Positions 7,417-16,806 of a DNA stretch of 64,000 nt are shown here, in pieces; within the stretch, counting starts at the first letter, position 1, and every line of letters begins with the position of its first letter. Origin of the DNA: DATAXI01 sp963756185 (lineage in GTDB: Bacteria > Verrucomicrobiota > Verrucomicrobiia > Chthoniobacterales > Chthoniobacteraceae). The notes below the pieces were generated by a model. That model did no database searches. It was given only the letters and a program-made list of their open reading frames with translations, and was not told where the DNA came from. Both the position numbers and the translations under genes were made by a program. The stretch spans positions 868,001 to 932,000 of the forward strand of contig CAVWMS010000001.1 in assembly GCA_963756185.1 (NCBI GenBank), given 5' to 3'.

Positions 7417-9435
7417 ATGGCAAAACCAGCCTCGAACCGAAAGCCAACGTTCCTTTGGCAAGGCTGCCTGATTTTGCTCCCGGTCGTCATCCTGGCCGGG
7501 GTTAGTTTCATTTCGTTGCTCAGGGACCGGCAGGCGGCGCAGGTGGAGGCGGCCAATCGCGCTGGCGATAGCGTGCGATCAATCGGCAAGGCGATGCGAG
7601 CAACGGTAAGCAATGAACTGGGAATCTACCTGGACCTGCAAAACCGCGGCGTGGCGGAAATTCGTTCCGGGACTTATCCGAGCGGGAAGCTGCAAAACGA
7701 CATCAGCAGGTGGGAGACCGATCACCCGGGGCTCCAATTCGCCGCGCTGGCCACGCCCGACTGCCAGATTCTGGGAAGCGGGCAGCCGGTGGGCCTTCCC
7801 GACTCCCCCGCGGCCCCGGTCCCGCCCGAGTGGTTCACCAGCCTCTCGCCAGGGCAAAGCGAGGCCTGGAATGCCCTGTGCGCGGCGGCAAACGCGGGGA
7901 GCGATGCTGCGCAGCAGGCGCAACAAGCGTTCCTGGCGACCAATCCGCCAAGCGACGCCGTACGCGCGGCCACTTACCTTGCCTTGCCACCCGACAAGGT
8001 TCTCGCTTCGCCTGTGCTGGCGACCGAGTCCGGAGTAACATTTCAGGACATTGCCTGCTACCAGCTCCTATCCGCAAAGGATGCGCGACTTACCGATAAC
8101 CTGGTTGATTACATCTCCCGCGAAGTTATCAGAGCCCCGACGTTTCTCACGGCGAAGTTACTCGATCTTGCGGAACATTCGCAGGGCGCGGCGGCGCCTG
8201 CGATCCAGGAGAAGCTGCTGGGCATCCGCCAATACCTGGATGGCCAATCGCGGGCACGGCAATGGGTCGATTCGCTCGGGCAATTGCCCCAACCGCAGCC
8301 ATCCACGCCCGGATCGCATTGGGTGGGAAACGGTGCGGCGCTGGCCATCCTGACGCCCGCGACCATCAACGACAATCCGGGTTACGATGTTTCATTTGTG
8401 CCGCGCAAGGTTGTGGAAGCAATCTTCCTCAACTCGCTGGATCAGGAGAAATTTCTTGCTCCCAAGTACACGGAGGTTGCCCTTTATGTGCAGGGAGTGA
8501 CCCTGCGCCCTTTTCCCGCTATCCTGGCCCCATGGAGTTGGGGCATCGCGGAACCAAAGGCCGGCGCCGGTAACGCGCCCGATGCGATTCCTTTCATCCT
8601 GAACATCTATCTCGACGATCCCGACTCCTTCTTCCGCGACGAGCGCCGGCGGATGGTGCTTTTTGAATTGCTGATCCTCGCGACGGCCTGCGCCGCGATA
8701 TTCGGGTTGTTGGCAGCCCGGCGCGCGTTTTACCGGCAGTTGCAGCTCAACGAAATGAAATCGAATTTCGTCTCGAGCGTCTCCCATGAGCTACGAGCGC
8801 CGATTGCATCCGTGCGTTTGATGGCGGAGAACCTCGACAAGGGCAAAATCACCGAGCCCGCCCGGCAGAGCGAATATTTTCGCTTCATCGTGCAGGAATG
8901 CCGGCGGCTCTCTTCGCTGATCGAGAATGTGCTCGACTACTCGCGCATCGAGCAGGGCCGCAAGGAATACGAGCGCGAGCCTGCCAACCTCGCGGCGCTC
9001 GCGCAAAGTACCGTGACCTTGATGGAACCTTATGCGATGGAGAAAGGCGTCCGATTGGAAATGGCCAATGGTTCGGCCTCCGGCATCGAGGCGACGGTGG
9101 ATGGCCGGGCAATCCAGCAGGCATTGGTCAACTTGATCGACAATGCCATCAAGCATTCGGCCAGGGGCCAGGCCGTGACCGTCGGAATCGAGAACGGAGC
9201 ATCGGTCATTGACTTATTTGTATCTGACAATGGCCCGGGCATTCCGCGCGCCGAGCAGGAGAAGATATTCGAACGCTTTTACCGGCTCGGCTCCGAGCTT
9301 CGCCGCGAGACGCAAGGCATCGGCATCGGCCTGAGCGTCGTCAAACACATCGCCGAGGCCCACGGCGGACGCGTCACCGTCCAAAGCGAGCCCGGCCACG
9401 GCAGCCGCTTCACCGTCGAACTCCCGGCCGGCTGA
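7417..9435 (+). CDS. Membrane sensor histidine kinase with large periplasmic domain
   Basis: 672 aa. Transmembrane helix at about 13-34, a ~375-residue extracytoplasmic domain of no recognisable family, a second helix at about 414-432 (LLILATACAAIFGLLAA), then a HisKA domain with the phospho-acceptor in SSVSHELRAPIASVRLMAE, and an HATPase with LVNLIDNAIKHS, DNGPGIP, ERFYRLGSE and GIGIGLSVVKHIAEAHGG. No HAMP or PAS domain is evident. The response regulator starts six bases after its stop, so the two form a cognate pair. The downstream secreted ankyrin protein may belong to the same transcription unit. The input signal cannot be deduced. Confidence 0.92.
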   Translation: MAKPASNRKPTFLWQGCLILLPVVILAGVSFISLLRDRQAAQVEAANRAGDSVRSIGKAMRATVSNELGIYLDLQNRGVAEIRSGTYPSGKLQNDISRWETDHPGLQFAALATPDCQILGSGQPVGLPDSPAAPVPPEWFTSLSPGQSEAWNALCAAANAGSDAAQQAQQAFLATNPPSDAVRAATYLALPPDKVLASPVLATESGVTFQDIACYQLLSAKDARLTDNLVDYISREVIRAPTFLTAKLLDLAEHSQGAAAPAIQEKLLGIRQYLDGQSRARQWVDSLGQLPQPQPSTPGSHWVGNGAALAILTPATINDNPGYDVSFVPRKVVEAIFLNSLDQEKFLAPKYTEVALYVQGVTLRPFPAILAPWSWGIAEPKAGAGNAPDAIPFILNIYLDDPDSFFRDERRRMVLFELLILATACAAIFGLLAARRAFYRQLQLNEMKSNFVSSVSHELRAPIASVRLMAENLDKGKITEPARQSEYFRFIVQECRRLSSLIENVLDYSRIEQGRKEYEREPANLAALAQSTVTLMEPYAMEKGVRLEMANGSASGIEATVDGRAIQQALVNLIDNAIKHSARGQAVTVGIENGASVIDLFVSDNGPGIPRAEQEKIFERFYRLGSELRRETQGIGIGLSVVKHIAEAHGGRVTVQSEPGHGSRFTVELPAG

Positions 9436-9440
9436 CAACC

Positions 9441-10137
9441 ATGGAACGCATCCTCATCATCGAAGACGAAAAGCCGATGCGGACCGCGTTGGCCGACTTA
9501 TTCGCCGCGGACGGCTACCGCATCCTGACCGCGGCGGAGGGCGACGCCGGTCTCAAGGCCGCGATGGAAGAAAGACCGGCGCTCATCCTGCTCGATGTCA
9601 TGATGCCGAAGCTCGATGGCTTCGCCCTGTGCGCCGAGCTGCGCCGCATGGCGCGCGATGTGCCTGTCCTGATGCTTACCGCCAAAGGCCGCCTCGAGAG
9701 ATCGCGTGGGCGGCCTCGATGCCGGCGCCGACGACTACCTGGTGAAACCGTTCAGCAGCGAGGAATTGCTCGCCCGCGTCCGCGCGCTGCTGCGCCGGGC
9801 CAGCCGAAAGAGCAAGGCCGCGACCAGTTTCAAGCTGGGCGAAACTGAAATCGACCTCGCTCGCCAGACCGCCATGCGCGGGAGGCGCAAAATCCATCTG
9901 ACGGCCAAGGAATTCGCGATGCTCCAACTGATGGCGGAAGCCGAAGGCGAGCCGGTGAGTCGCGAGCGTTTCCTCGATGTGGTATGGGGTTACACCGCGT
10001 TTCCCACCACGCGCACTGTGGACACACACATCGCCAGCCTGCGCTCGAAGCTCGAGAAAAATCCCGGCCAACCCCGCTGGCTCAAAACCGTCCACGGCAT
10101 CGGTTACAAACTGGAACTCGATTTTGCAAATCCATGA
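9441..10137 (+). pseudogene. OmpR/PhoB-family response regulator, one frameshift
   Basis: Partner of the preceding kinase. The first part (9441 to about 9698) gives a receiver: ERILIIEDEKPMRTAL, phospho-acceptor Asp in LILLDVMMPKLDG, and VPVLMLTAKGRLE. The rest continues in another frame from about 9700: VGGLDAGADDYLVKPFSSEELL and a winged helix with TRTVDTHIASLRSKLE and WLKTVHGIGYKLE. Removing one A near 9699 (GAGAGATC read as GAGGATC) restores LEDRVGGLDAG and a normal ~231-aa protein. Because both halves are perfectly conserved I think a sequence error is more likely than a dead gene, but a real mutation would leave the kinase without a regulator. Confidence 0.85.
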
Positions 10138-10172
10138 CATATAAGGGAAACGGCTCTGTCATATTTCCAATC

Positions 10173-12171
10173 ATGAAGTTGAACTTTGGAATTCTGATCC
10201 TCCTTCTGGCCGCGACCTCGTTGCGCGCCCAGGACAGCGACCTCTCAAAGTTGCTGCAACAGGGACTGCTGGACGAGCAGGCAAACCACAACCTCGACGC
10301 CGCGATCGGCGATTACAAGGCCGTCGCCGCTCAATTCGACAAAGACCGCCAGATCGCTGCCACCGCCATCTTCCGCCTCGGCGAATGTTACCGCGCCCAG
10401 GGCAAGAACGACGAAGCCGCCGCCCAATACGAGCGTATCCTCAAGGACTTTTCCGACCAGCAAACACTCGTCACCCTCAGCCGGCAGAACCTGACCGGCA
10501 TGGGAGTGAGCGTTGCGAGCGCGTCGCCCGGCGAGGCTCCCGGCGTTGCAAACACGGCGCCCGCGGAGACTCCGGCGACCGATGACGAGGACAAGGAAAT
10601 AGAACGTCTCAAAAAATTCCTCAAGGATACCCCGGACCTGCTCAATGCCACCAACGGACTGCCTCCGCCGCTTTTAGAGGCCGTGAGCTCAAATCAGCTT
10701 CGGGTAACAAAGTTCCTCCTGGACAACCATGCCGACGTGAACCTGGTCTATAATAACCAGACCCCTTTGATGACTGCGGTCACTGAAAACAACAGGGATA
10801 TGATCGAGTTACTATTGAAATATGGCGCGGATATCAATGCGAAAGATTCTTCGGGAAAGACTGCGCTTGAAGCAGCCGTTGACGAGCAGCGCCCGACAAT
10901 GGTGGATACCCTGCTGGCCCATCATGCGGAACGTCAATACGCTTGGCGACCGGGGCGACTCTCCGCTCGGCAGCGCCGTTGAAAGTGGAAACATTAGTTT
11001 GGTCAGGGAATTGCTCTCGGCCGGTGCGAATCCAAATTCGGGCGCCACTTTGGTGGTCGCGCTCGGCGGGAGGGATTTCGAGAACACTTCGGGCGACTCA
11101 TTGATGGACGCGGCCAGCAGGGGTTATTTGGAGATTGCGAAGGTGCTGCTGGCCGCGGGAGCGAACGTCAATGCGACGACCAAGGAGGGCATCACGGCCC
11201 TGAATTTGGCCGCCACGAATGCCCACCCCGAAGTGGTAAAGCTGCTTCTGGCCGCCAAGGCGGACCCGAATGCGGGAAATCCTGCGCCGCTGATTGACGC
11301 GGTGATCGGGCGCGATTCAGCCTCCGCCGGGCTATTGCTGAACGCGGGCGCAAATCCGAATGTAGAAAACAGCATAAGCGCATATCTCGATTCAAGTACA
11401 CCTGTTCAACATTGGGAAACGGTCGGCAGACATGGCCCTCGGGTCCTTGTAACCGAAAATTCAATCACGACCACGCCCCTGGGCGAGGCGGTTTTTAGCG
11501 GTCAACTCCCGATGGTGCAGTTGCTTCTCAAATACAAGGCCGATCCGAATTCCGAGCGCGGAGACGGTCCGGTGATCTTTGATGCCATTCATCATCCTGA
11601 CATATTGGCGGCTTTGCTGGACGCCGGCGCGGACGTCAGCAAGATCCTCAGCAATGTCGATCAGACCGACGGCAGTATTCCGAACGCGACGCCGCTGATT
11701 GTACTCATAACGGAGAATCGGGACAGACCCGAGGATCCGTTGGCGGTGGCCAAGTTGCTTCTCGACCACAGCGCCAATCCAAACGCAAAGGACTCGCAAG
11801 GACGCACGGCGCTGCATTGGTTGGTCCAGGACAATTTGGAAAACAGTCCGTCCAACTTCATGGACCTGGTGAAATTGCTCCTCGATCACCATGCCGACCC
11901 CAACGCGAAGGATAATGACGGCCGCACTCCTCTGGACCTGCTCGAGGCAGAGATCGGCGAGTACGCAAATGCCTCGAAGGATAACACCAACCCTCCGAGC
12001 CCGGATGATCTTAAGGAACTGGCATTTTCGCAAAACCTGGCCGACCTGCTCCGCAAGTACGGCGCGGTTCAAAGTCCGCCGTCCGCAAGTCCATCACCGC
12101 GGGAAGACATTCAGCCCGTGACTCAGCCTGCGACTGTGCGCCGGATTCGCACCCCTATCGAAAATCAATGA
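10173..12171 (+). pseudogene. Secreted TPR-ankyrin repeat protein, one frameshift
   Basis: About 666 codons. Begins MKLNFGILILLLAATSLRAQ, a signal peptide, then a TPR-like region (AIGDYKAVAAQF, AIFRLGECYRAQGKNDEAA), a short linker, and about ten ankyrin repeats (VTKFLLDNHADVNLVYNNQ, MIELLLKYGADINAKDSSG, and later VVKLLLAAKADPNAGN, VAKLLLDHSANPNAKDSQG). The reading frame breaks near 10931: one extra A in GCGGAACGTC; without it the text reads HHADVNTLGDRGDSPLGSA. The second frame then stays open to 12171. Periplasmic ankyrin proteins act as protein-binding scaffolds; the ligand here is unknown. It lies 35 bp after the response regulator gene and its 3' end overlaps the convergent methyltransferase by 17 bases. 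Confidence 0.82.
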
Positions 12172-12781
12172 CCCCAAACCCGCTGGGTCGCATCACGAGG
12201 TCGGACGCGTCGAAGGCCCTCGCGCCGTGCAGTTCCAGTAACTCGGCCCAGATGCGCTCCATCTCCGCGTTGAGATGGATGTCGTCGAGAATGACGAACC
12301 GCGGATCCAATGCCTGCCCGTAAATGCAAAGGTTCGCAGCCGTGTGTTCGTAATCGTGCTTGCTATCGATGTAAAACAGGTCAATCGGCCCGTCCAGGTG
12401 CTCCCTGACCCCGCGAAAGGTGGTTTCGGACGTGGAATCTCCGTGGATGCGCCGCACCTGGGGAATGCCCGCCAACCCCGGTCCCGCCATATCCACTTTG
12501 TCCACGGTGACCAATTGCGCGCCGGGTTCATCGATGCCGCATCCGCGGCTCATCGCCATCATGGATCCGCCGAAGCCGGTGCCGATCTCGAGGATTCGTC
12601 TGCAACAGTTCGCATGAACAAATCCAGCTAGGAGATAGTAGTACAACTGAACGCCTAAGTACTCCCCTGAGCGTTTGTGCGGGCCATAATCACAACCCGT
12701 GAGATCGATCCCGCCACCAGCTTCTTTCGCGTTTTTACAAATTGCTTTCAGGTTTTCCAACCGGCATCGAGTAAATGACAA
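12155..12781 (-). CDS. Class I SAM-dependent methyltransferase (Methyltransf_24-like)
   Basis: 208 aa. Motif I is RILEIGTGFGGSMMAMS, followed by an acidic strand end VTVDKVDMAGPG, HGDST, and IDLFYIDSKHDYEHTAANL, the pattern of the Methyltransf_24/cephalosporin-hydroxylase-like group that often modifies sugars or small molecules. The strand RFVILDDIH carries the DDIH acidic pair that can hold a metal in this group. No pathway genes are adjacent, so the substrate is unknown. It converges on and overlaps the ankyrin gene. Confidence 0.8.
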   Translation of the reverse strand: MSFTRCRLENLKAICKNAKEAGGGIDLTGCDYGPHKRSGEYLGVQLYYYLLAGFVHANCCRRILEIGTGFGGSMMAMSRGCGIDEPGAQLVTVDKVDMAGPGLAGIPQVRRIHGDSTSETTFRGVREHLDGPIDLFYIDSKHDYEHTAANLCIYGQALDPRFVILDDIHLNAEMERIWAELLELHGARAFDASDLVMRPSGFGVIDFR

Positions 12782-12872
12782 AACGGCGAAACGGACAAAT
12801 CATTTCTACCTCAAATTTCGCCCTCTCACCATCCCGAGCTCAGCAATTGTATGGTCGGCGCCGCCGTTGCCT

Positions 12873-12908
12873 CAATTAGCAATTTTCAGATTATCAATTA
12901 GCAATTCC
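12873..12908. repeat. CAATTAGCAATT-type AT-rich repeat
   Basis: Two spaced copies of TCAATTAGCAATT separated by TTCAGATTA, in the 168-bp gap upstream of the methyltransferase and downstream of the carbonic anhydrase. A second cluster of the same kind lies at 16021-16106. Confidence 0.65.
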
Positions 12909-12949
12909 AACCAATTCCCCCCATTTCCCCGCCGCCCCGCTAAAAACAC

Positions 12950-13615
12950 CTATCCCGCGTTGATCTGCGCAAGCCTGCGGTTCCACTCGGCATCGCTCAA
13001 TGCGACCGGGATATCCGTTTCCCGGCTGGCCATGAACCCGAGGTCGCGGATCAGGCCATCCTTGATGCTGTAGATCCAGCCATGGATGGTCACTTCCTGT
13101 CTGCGCTTCCACGCGTCGCGAATCACGGTGGTGCGGCAGACATTGAGCGCCTGCTCGATGACGTTGAATTCGCACAGCCGGTCGTAGCGTTTCTGCGAAT
13201 CGCCGATTGCGGCCAGCGATTCCTTGTGGTGCTCGGACACTTCGCGGATGTGTCCCAGCCAGTTGTCCACCAGGCCCAATTGCAAATTTTCCATCGCCGC
13301 GTGCACGCCCCCGCACCCGTAATGTCCCACCACGATCACATGCCGCACCTTCAGGATATCCACGGCAAACTGGATGGCTGAGAGGCAGTTGAGATCGGAT
13401 TGCACCACCAGGTTCGCCACGTTGCGATGCACGAAAATTTCCCCCGGCATCAGCCCCACGATCTGGTTGGCCGGCACCCGGCTATCCGCGCAGCCAATCC
13501 ACATGTACTTGGGCGCCTGCTGCTTCGAGAGCGCGGCGAAGAAGCCGGGCTTTTCCTTGTTCACCTTTTCCGCCCACCGCCGGTTGCCTTCCAGTAATTC
13601 GGAGAGTTGATTCAT
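12950..13615 (-). CDS. can: Beta-class carbonic anhydrase
   Basis: 221-aa zinc enzyme interconverting carbon dioxide and bicarbonate. Zinc ligands and dyad are visible in MWIGCADSRVPANQI (CxDSR) and VVGHYGCGGVHAAM (HxxC). FVHRNVANLV is the usual core strand. Length and order match the beta class. Its ATG overlaps the stop of the upstream DAHP synthase gene as ATGA, so the two are translated in tandem. Cytoplasmic, no signal peptide. Bicarbonate supply for carboxylations is the likely role; why it is coupled to aromatic biosynthesis is not clear. Confidence 0.95.
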   Translation of the reverse strand: MNQLSELLEGNRRWAEKVNKEKPGFFAALSKQQAPKYMWIGCADSRVPANQIVGLMPGEIFVHRNVANLVVQSDLNCLSAIQFAVDILKVRHVIVVGHYGCGGVHAAMENLQLGLVDNWLGHIREVSEHHKESLAAIGDSQKRYDRLCEFNVIEQALNVCRTTVIRDAWKRRQEVTIHGWIYSIKDGLIRDLGFMASRETDIPVALSDAEWNRRLAQINAG

Positions 13616-14640
13616 GATTCCTGCGCCGGTTTGCGCCCGGTGATTTCGAGGAAGGGCGGCAGTTCCTCCATGATGGTCTTGAACAGCTCAAAATCAACCT
13701 GCTGCTGCCCGTCGCTTAACGCCTCGGCGGGATTGGGATGCACCTCGATGAGCAATCCGTCCGCGCCCATGGCAACCGCGCCGCGGCAAAGCATCCGCAC
13801 CAGGTCGGCCCTCCCCGCCCCCTGGCTGGGATCGACGATAACCGGCAGATGCGATTCCTTTTTCGCGATGGCCACGGCGGAAAGGTCGAGCGTGTTGCGC
13901 GTGTAAGTCTCGAACGTGCGGATGCCTCGCTCGCACAGCAGCACATTGGGGTTTCCCTCGGTGAGGATGTACTCGGCGCCCAGCAGCCATTCCTCGATGC
14001 GCTCGCTCATGCCGCGCTTGAGAAGGATCGGCTTGCCGCTGCGCGCCGCCTCGATGAGGAGCTGGTAGTTCTGCGAATTGCGCGTGCCGATCTGCAAAAT
14101 GTCCGCCACGCCGGCGACATGCTCGACATCCTGCTCGCTGAGCACCTCCGTGATGATCTTCAAGCCGGTCTCGCGGCGCGCCAGCGCCAGCAACTCGAGC
14201 CCCTGCTTGCCAAGCCCGCGGAATTCGTAGGGCGAGGTGCGCGGCTTGTAAGCGCCGCCGCGCAGCACCGTGGCGCCGGCGGCCTTCACGGCCCGCGCCG
14301 TGGCCAGGAGCTGCTCCTCGCTTTCCACCGAACATGGCCCGGCCATCATGCAAAAATGCGGCCCGCCGATGAGCACGCCGCCGACGTTGACGATGGTATC
14401 CTGCGGGCGCGATTCGCGGCTGGCGAGCTTGTAGCGCTTCTGCACCCGCAGCACGTTTTCCACCTGCGGCAGAGCCAGCAGCGATTCGAGCGTGTGATGC
14501 GTGCGCTCGTCGCCGATGGCCGCGACGACCGTCTGTTCGGTGCCAAATATCGGGCGCGCGTCGTAGCCCAACTTTTGCACTTCGGCGATGACTTCGTCGA
14601 TTTTCTCGCGCGGCGTATTGGGACGGATGACGACGATCAT
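13612..14640 (-). CDS. aroF: 3-deoxy-7-phosphoheptulonate (DAHP) synthase, type I-beta
   Basis: 342 aa. Condenses phosphoenolpyruvate and erythrose-4-P, the first step of the shikimate pathway. Residues 1-70 form the N-terminal ferredoxin-like regulatory domain found in Thermotoga-type enzymes (MIVVIRPNTPREKIDEVI), followed by the barrel with FCMMAGPCSVESEEQL, LRGGAYKPRTSPYEFRG, ILQIGTRNSQNYQLL, KPILLKRGM, and PVIVDPSQGAGR. Chorismate mutase is not fused. The stop overlaps the carbonic anhydrase start. Erythrose-4-P is also a product of the phosphoketolase encoded at 26-28 kb, although nothing here shows a regulatory link. Confidence 0.95.
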   Translation of the reverse strand: MIVVIRPNTPREKIDEVIAEVQKLGYDARPIFGTEQTVVAAIGDERTHHTLESLLALPQVENVLRVQKRYKLASRESRPQDTIVNVGGVLIGGPHFCMMAGPCSVESEEQLLATARAVKAAGATVLRGGAYKPRTSPYEFRGLGKQGLELLALARRETGLKIITEVLSEQDVEHVAGVADILQIGTRNSQNYQLLIEAARSGKPILLKRGMSERIEEWLLGAEYILTEGNPNVLLCERGIRTFETYTRNTLDLSAVAIAKKESHLPVIVDPSQGAGRADLVRMLCRGAVAMGADGLLIEVHPNPAEALSDGQQQVDFELFKTIMEELPPFLEITGRKPAQES

Positions 14641-14734
14641 GGCAAAAAATCACCGCCCTTGTATCCGCGGCCCGCCCGCCCAAGCGAGGGAAAACTCCGC
14701 CCCTTCTCTCCCTTCGCCTCCGGCTCCCCATGCC

Positions 14735-14766
14735 TTCGAATTTCGAATTTCGATTTTCGAATTTAA
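14735..14766. repeat. TTCGAATT-type short-period repeat
   Basis: About three and a half copies of the TTCGAATT unit in the 190-bp divergent gap between aroF and the LOG-family gene. The surrounding gap is otherwise plain GC-rich sequence with no clear promoter motif. Confidence 0.75.
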
Positions 14767-14830
14767 AACCCTCCAGCCTCCAGCCTCCCCTCCCCGTCTA
14801 AACTTTTCTCTGGCATCCCACCCCCCGCGC

Positions 14831-15916
14831 ATGAATCCTCTTCCCATGGCAGATTTTACCGCGGGCGCCATTTACGCCCTGCCCAGCAAGGCAAGGTCCA
14901 TTGGCGATCCCGCCTTCGATGAACGCATCCGCTCCCTCGTGGAAGATTGGGGCTGCGACCATTCCTGCGGCCTCATCCAGGAGATGATCGTCACCGCGTT
15001 GAAAATGGGGCGCGAAAACATCGGTGTCGCCGATTTGAAGCTGTTCAACCGGGCCCTGCGCGAACTGCGCTACGCGGCCCGCGTCTTCGCCCCCTACGCC
15101 GCTTTCAAGAAAGTGGTCGTCTTCGGCTCCGCGCGCACCCCGCCCACGGATCCGCGCTCCGAGGCGGCGGAGGAATTCGCCCGCAAGATGGTCGCGCTCG
15201 ATTACATGATCATCACCGGCGGCGGCGACGGCATCATGGGCGCGGCGCAGCGCGGCGCGGGCCGGGAGCATTCCTTCGGGCTCAATATCCGGCTGCCATT
15301 CGAGCAGCGCGCGAACGAGGTCATCCACGGCGACGCGAAACTGATCAACTTCAATTATTTCTTCACGCGGAAGCTCAACTTCATCAAGGAAACGCACGCG
15401 GTCGCCCTTTTCCCCGGCGGCTTCGGCACGATGGACGAGGGTTTCGAGGTCTTGACGCTGATGCAGACCGGCAAAGGCCGCATCATTCCGGTCGTGCTCG
15501 TCGATTCGCCCGGCGGCAACTATTGGAAGACCTGGTTCGCCTTCCTGAGCGAGTACCTGCTGAAGCTCGGTTTTGTCGGCGAGACCGATTTCACTTTCTT
15601 CAAGATGGTCGACAGCGTCGACGCCGCGATCGCCGAGATCGTGCGCTATTACAAAAACTTCGTCTCCTACCGCTGGGTCGGCAAGCGCATGGTGGTGCGG
15701 ATGAACCGCCAGCTCCCGCCGGAGGCCATCGCCCGGATGAACGACGAATTCGCCGACATCCTGCTGCAAGGCCAGATCGAGCAATGCTCCGCCTTACCCG
15801 AGGAAAAGAACGAGCCCGAGCTGGCCGCCCTCCCGCGCCTGGTCCTCACGCCCAACCAGCGCTACTTCGGCCGCATCCGCCAACTAATCGACGCCGTAAA
15901 CGACCTAAGCGACTAA
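14831..15916 (+). CDS. LOG-family protein (Rossmann, PGGxGTxxE)
   Basis: 361 aa. The core of the LOG (lonely guy / putative lysine decarboxylase-like) fold is clear: VVVFGSARTPP, MIITGGGDGIMGAAQRGAG, and the signature LFPGGFGTMDEGFEVLT. Members hydrolyse the N-glycosidic bond of nucleoside 5'-monophosphates; the old decarboxylase name is not supported by activity. The protein is longer than minimal LOG enzymes, with about 90 residues before the Rossmann core and a helical tail after it, like the TIGR00730-related long forms. The ATG at 14831 is chosen since the longer frame runs through the TTCGAATT repeat. Substrate unknown. Confidence 0.85.
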   Translation: MNPLPMADFTAGAIYALPSKARSIGDPAFDERIRSLVEDWGCDHSCGLIQEMIVTALKMGRENIGVADLKLFNRALRELRYAARVFAPYAAFKKVVVFGSARTPPTDPRSEAAEEFARKMVALDYMIITGGGDGIMGAAQRGAGREHSFGLNIRLPFEQRANEVIHGDAKLINFNYFFTRKLNFIKETHAVALFPGGFGTMDEGFEVLTLMQTGKGRIIPVVLVDSPGGNYWKTWFAFLSEYLLKLGFVGETDFTFFKMVDSVDAAIAEIVRYYKNFVSYRWVGKRMVVRMNRQLPPEAIARMNDEFADILLQGQIEQCSALPEEKNEPELAALPRLVLTPNQRYFGRIRQLIDAVNDLSD

Positions 15917-15959
15917 GTCGCGCGACTCTGCCAATCAGCAGCCGAGCGGAGCGAGACGA

Positions 15960-15992
15960 TCCGCCGAAGGCGGACTCCCGCGGCCGCGGGAG
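15960..15992. terminator. Two back-to-back perfect hairpins
   Basis: TCCGCC-GAA-GGCGGA (15960-15974) is followed at once by an 18-bp perfect palindrome with half-site CTCCCGCGG (15975-15992). They lie 44 bp after the LOG gene stop and before the convergent LysM gene. No T-run follows, so they may act as REP-like elements or protect transcript ends rather than as a classical terminator. Confidence 0.5.
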
Positions 15993-16020
15993 CGAGCCGG
16001 AAAGGCGAGTCAATCTCACA

Positions 16021-16106
16021 TCAGCAATCAGCAATTGGTAATTTTGTGTAGCCGCCCGCACCCCTCCCTCCCAATTAGCAATTTCCGATCATCAATTATC
16101 AATTCT
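16021..16106. repeat. Cluster of CAATTAGCAATT-type repeats
   Basis: AT-rich units (TCAGCAATCAGCAATTGGTAA at its start, CCAATTAGCAATTTCC and ATCAATTATCAATTC at its end) separated by a GC-rich spacer. The last copy touches the stop of the LysM lipoprotein gene. Confidence 0.6.
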
Positions 16107-16776
16107 TCGGAATCACCAGCACCATTCCCACCTTCAGCTTCACCGTTCCCCCCAGCTTCCCGATATTCGCATCCCGTATATCCTTCCAGCGCGCGGAAGT
16201 ATTGTAAAACATCCGCGAAATCGAACTTAGCGTATCTCCCGGCTGCACTTCGTAAGTGCGCGCTCCCGATGGCATCGGGTCTGATACCGGCGTGTGGCCG
16301 CCGGTCGCCATCTGCGTCCTCAGTTCGTTCAATTCCGTGCGCAGTTCGGTGATCTGTTGTTGCAGGTCAAAGTTCTGGTTCTTCAGCCGCGCGGCATCCT
16401 GCTGCGGCATGAAGTTTCCCTTCGAGAGCACGTTCGCCAGCTTGAATTCATCCTGCGCCGCGAAGTTCTTCGCGTCCTGCGCGTGCGGCCCGTTCGGCTC
16501 CAGCTCCAGGTACCGGCGGAAATGGTCCAGCGCGGCCACCGCGTTGTCCAGCTTGTCGTCGAAGATCAGCGCCATGTTATAGTGCGCTTCGGCCGTCTTT
16601 TCGGTGCCATCGAGCGACGCCTCGTACCATTGGATGGCCGTCTGGTAATCGCCCTCCTTCTCCTTTTCATGCGCCATGTCCAGCGCCCCGTCCCCTTTCT
16701 GGCTGAAGAGCCGGTCGCACCCGGCGAGCATCGCCGCTGCAATCACGATCAACGCGATGGAACCGTGGAAACGCAT
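16099..16776 (-). CDS. LysM lipoprotein with TPR and coiled coil
   Basis: 225 aa. Lipobox signal peptide (IVIAAAMLAGC, Cys about 20), TPR-like repeats (DYQTAIQWYEASLDG, AEAHYNMALIFDDKLDNA), a short coiled coil (LKNQNFDLQQQITELRTELN) and a C-terminal LysM module (YEVQPGDTLSSISRMFYN, then KLKVGMVLVIPKN). LysM binds N-acetylglucosamine chains, so the protein probably bridges the outer membrane and peptidoglycan. The layout recalls YbgF/CpoB-like envelope factors in mirror order, but no Tol-Pal genes are near. Located 30 bp downstream of the aldo-keto reductase gene on the same strand. Confidence 0.85.
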   Translation of the reverse strand: MRFHGSIALIVIAAAMLAGCDRLFSQKGDGALDMAHEKEKEGDYQTAIQWYEASLDGTEKTAEAHYNMALIFDDKLDNAVAALDHFRRYLELEPNGPHAQDAKNFAAQDEFKLANVLSKGNFMPQQDAARLKNQNFDLQQQITELRTELNELRTQMATGGHTPVSDPMPSGARTYEVQPGDTLSSISRMFYNTSARWKDIRDANIGKLGGTVKLKVGMVLVIPKN

Positions 16777-16806
16777 GGACCAATTGAATGCCGCTCAACC
16801 CGCCCC

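Noticed and set aside
14831..15916. Lysine decarboxylase function for the PGGFGTMDE protein
   Set aside because: LOG-family proteins carry this old label but the fold is a nucleotide-processing Rossmann fold without PLP site.
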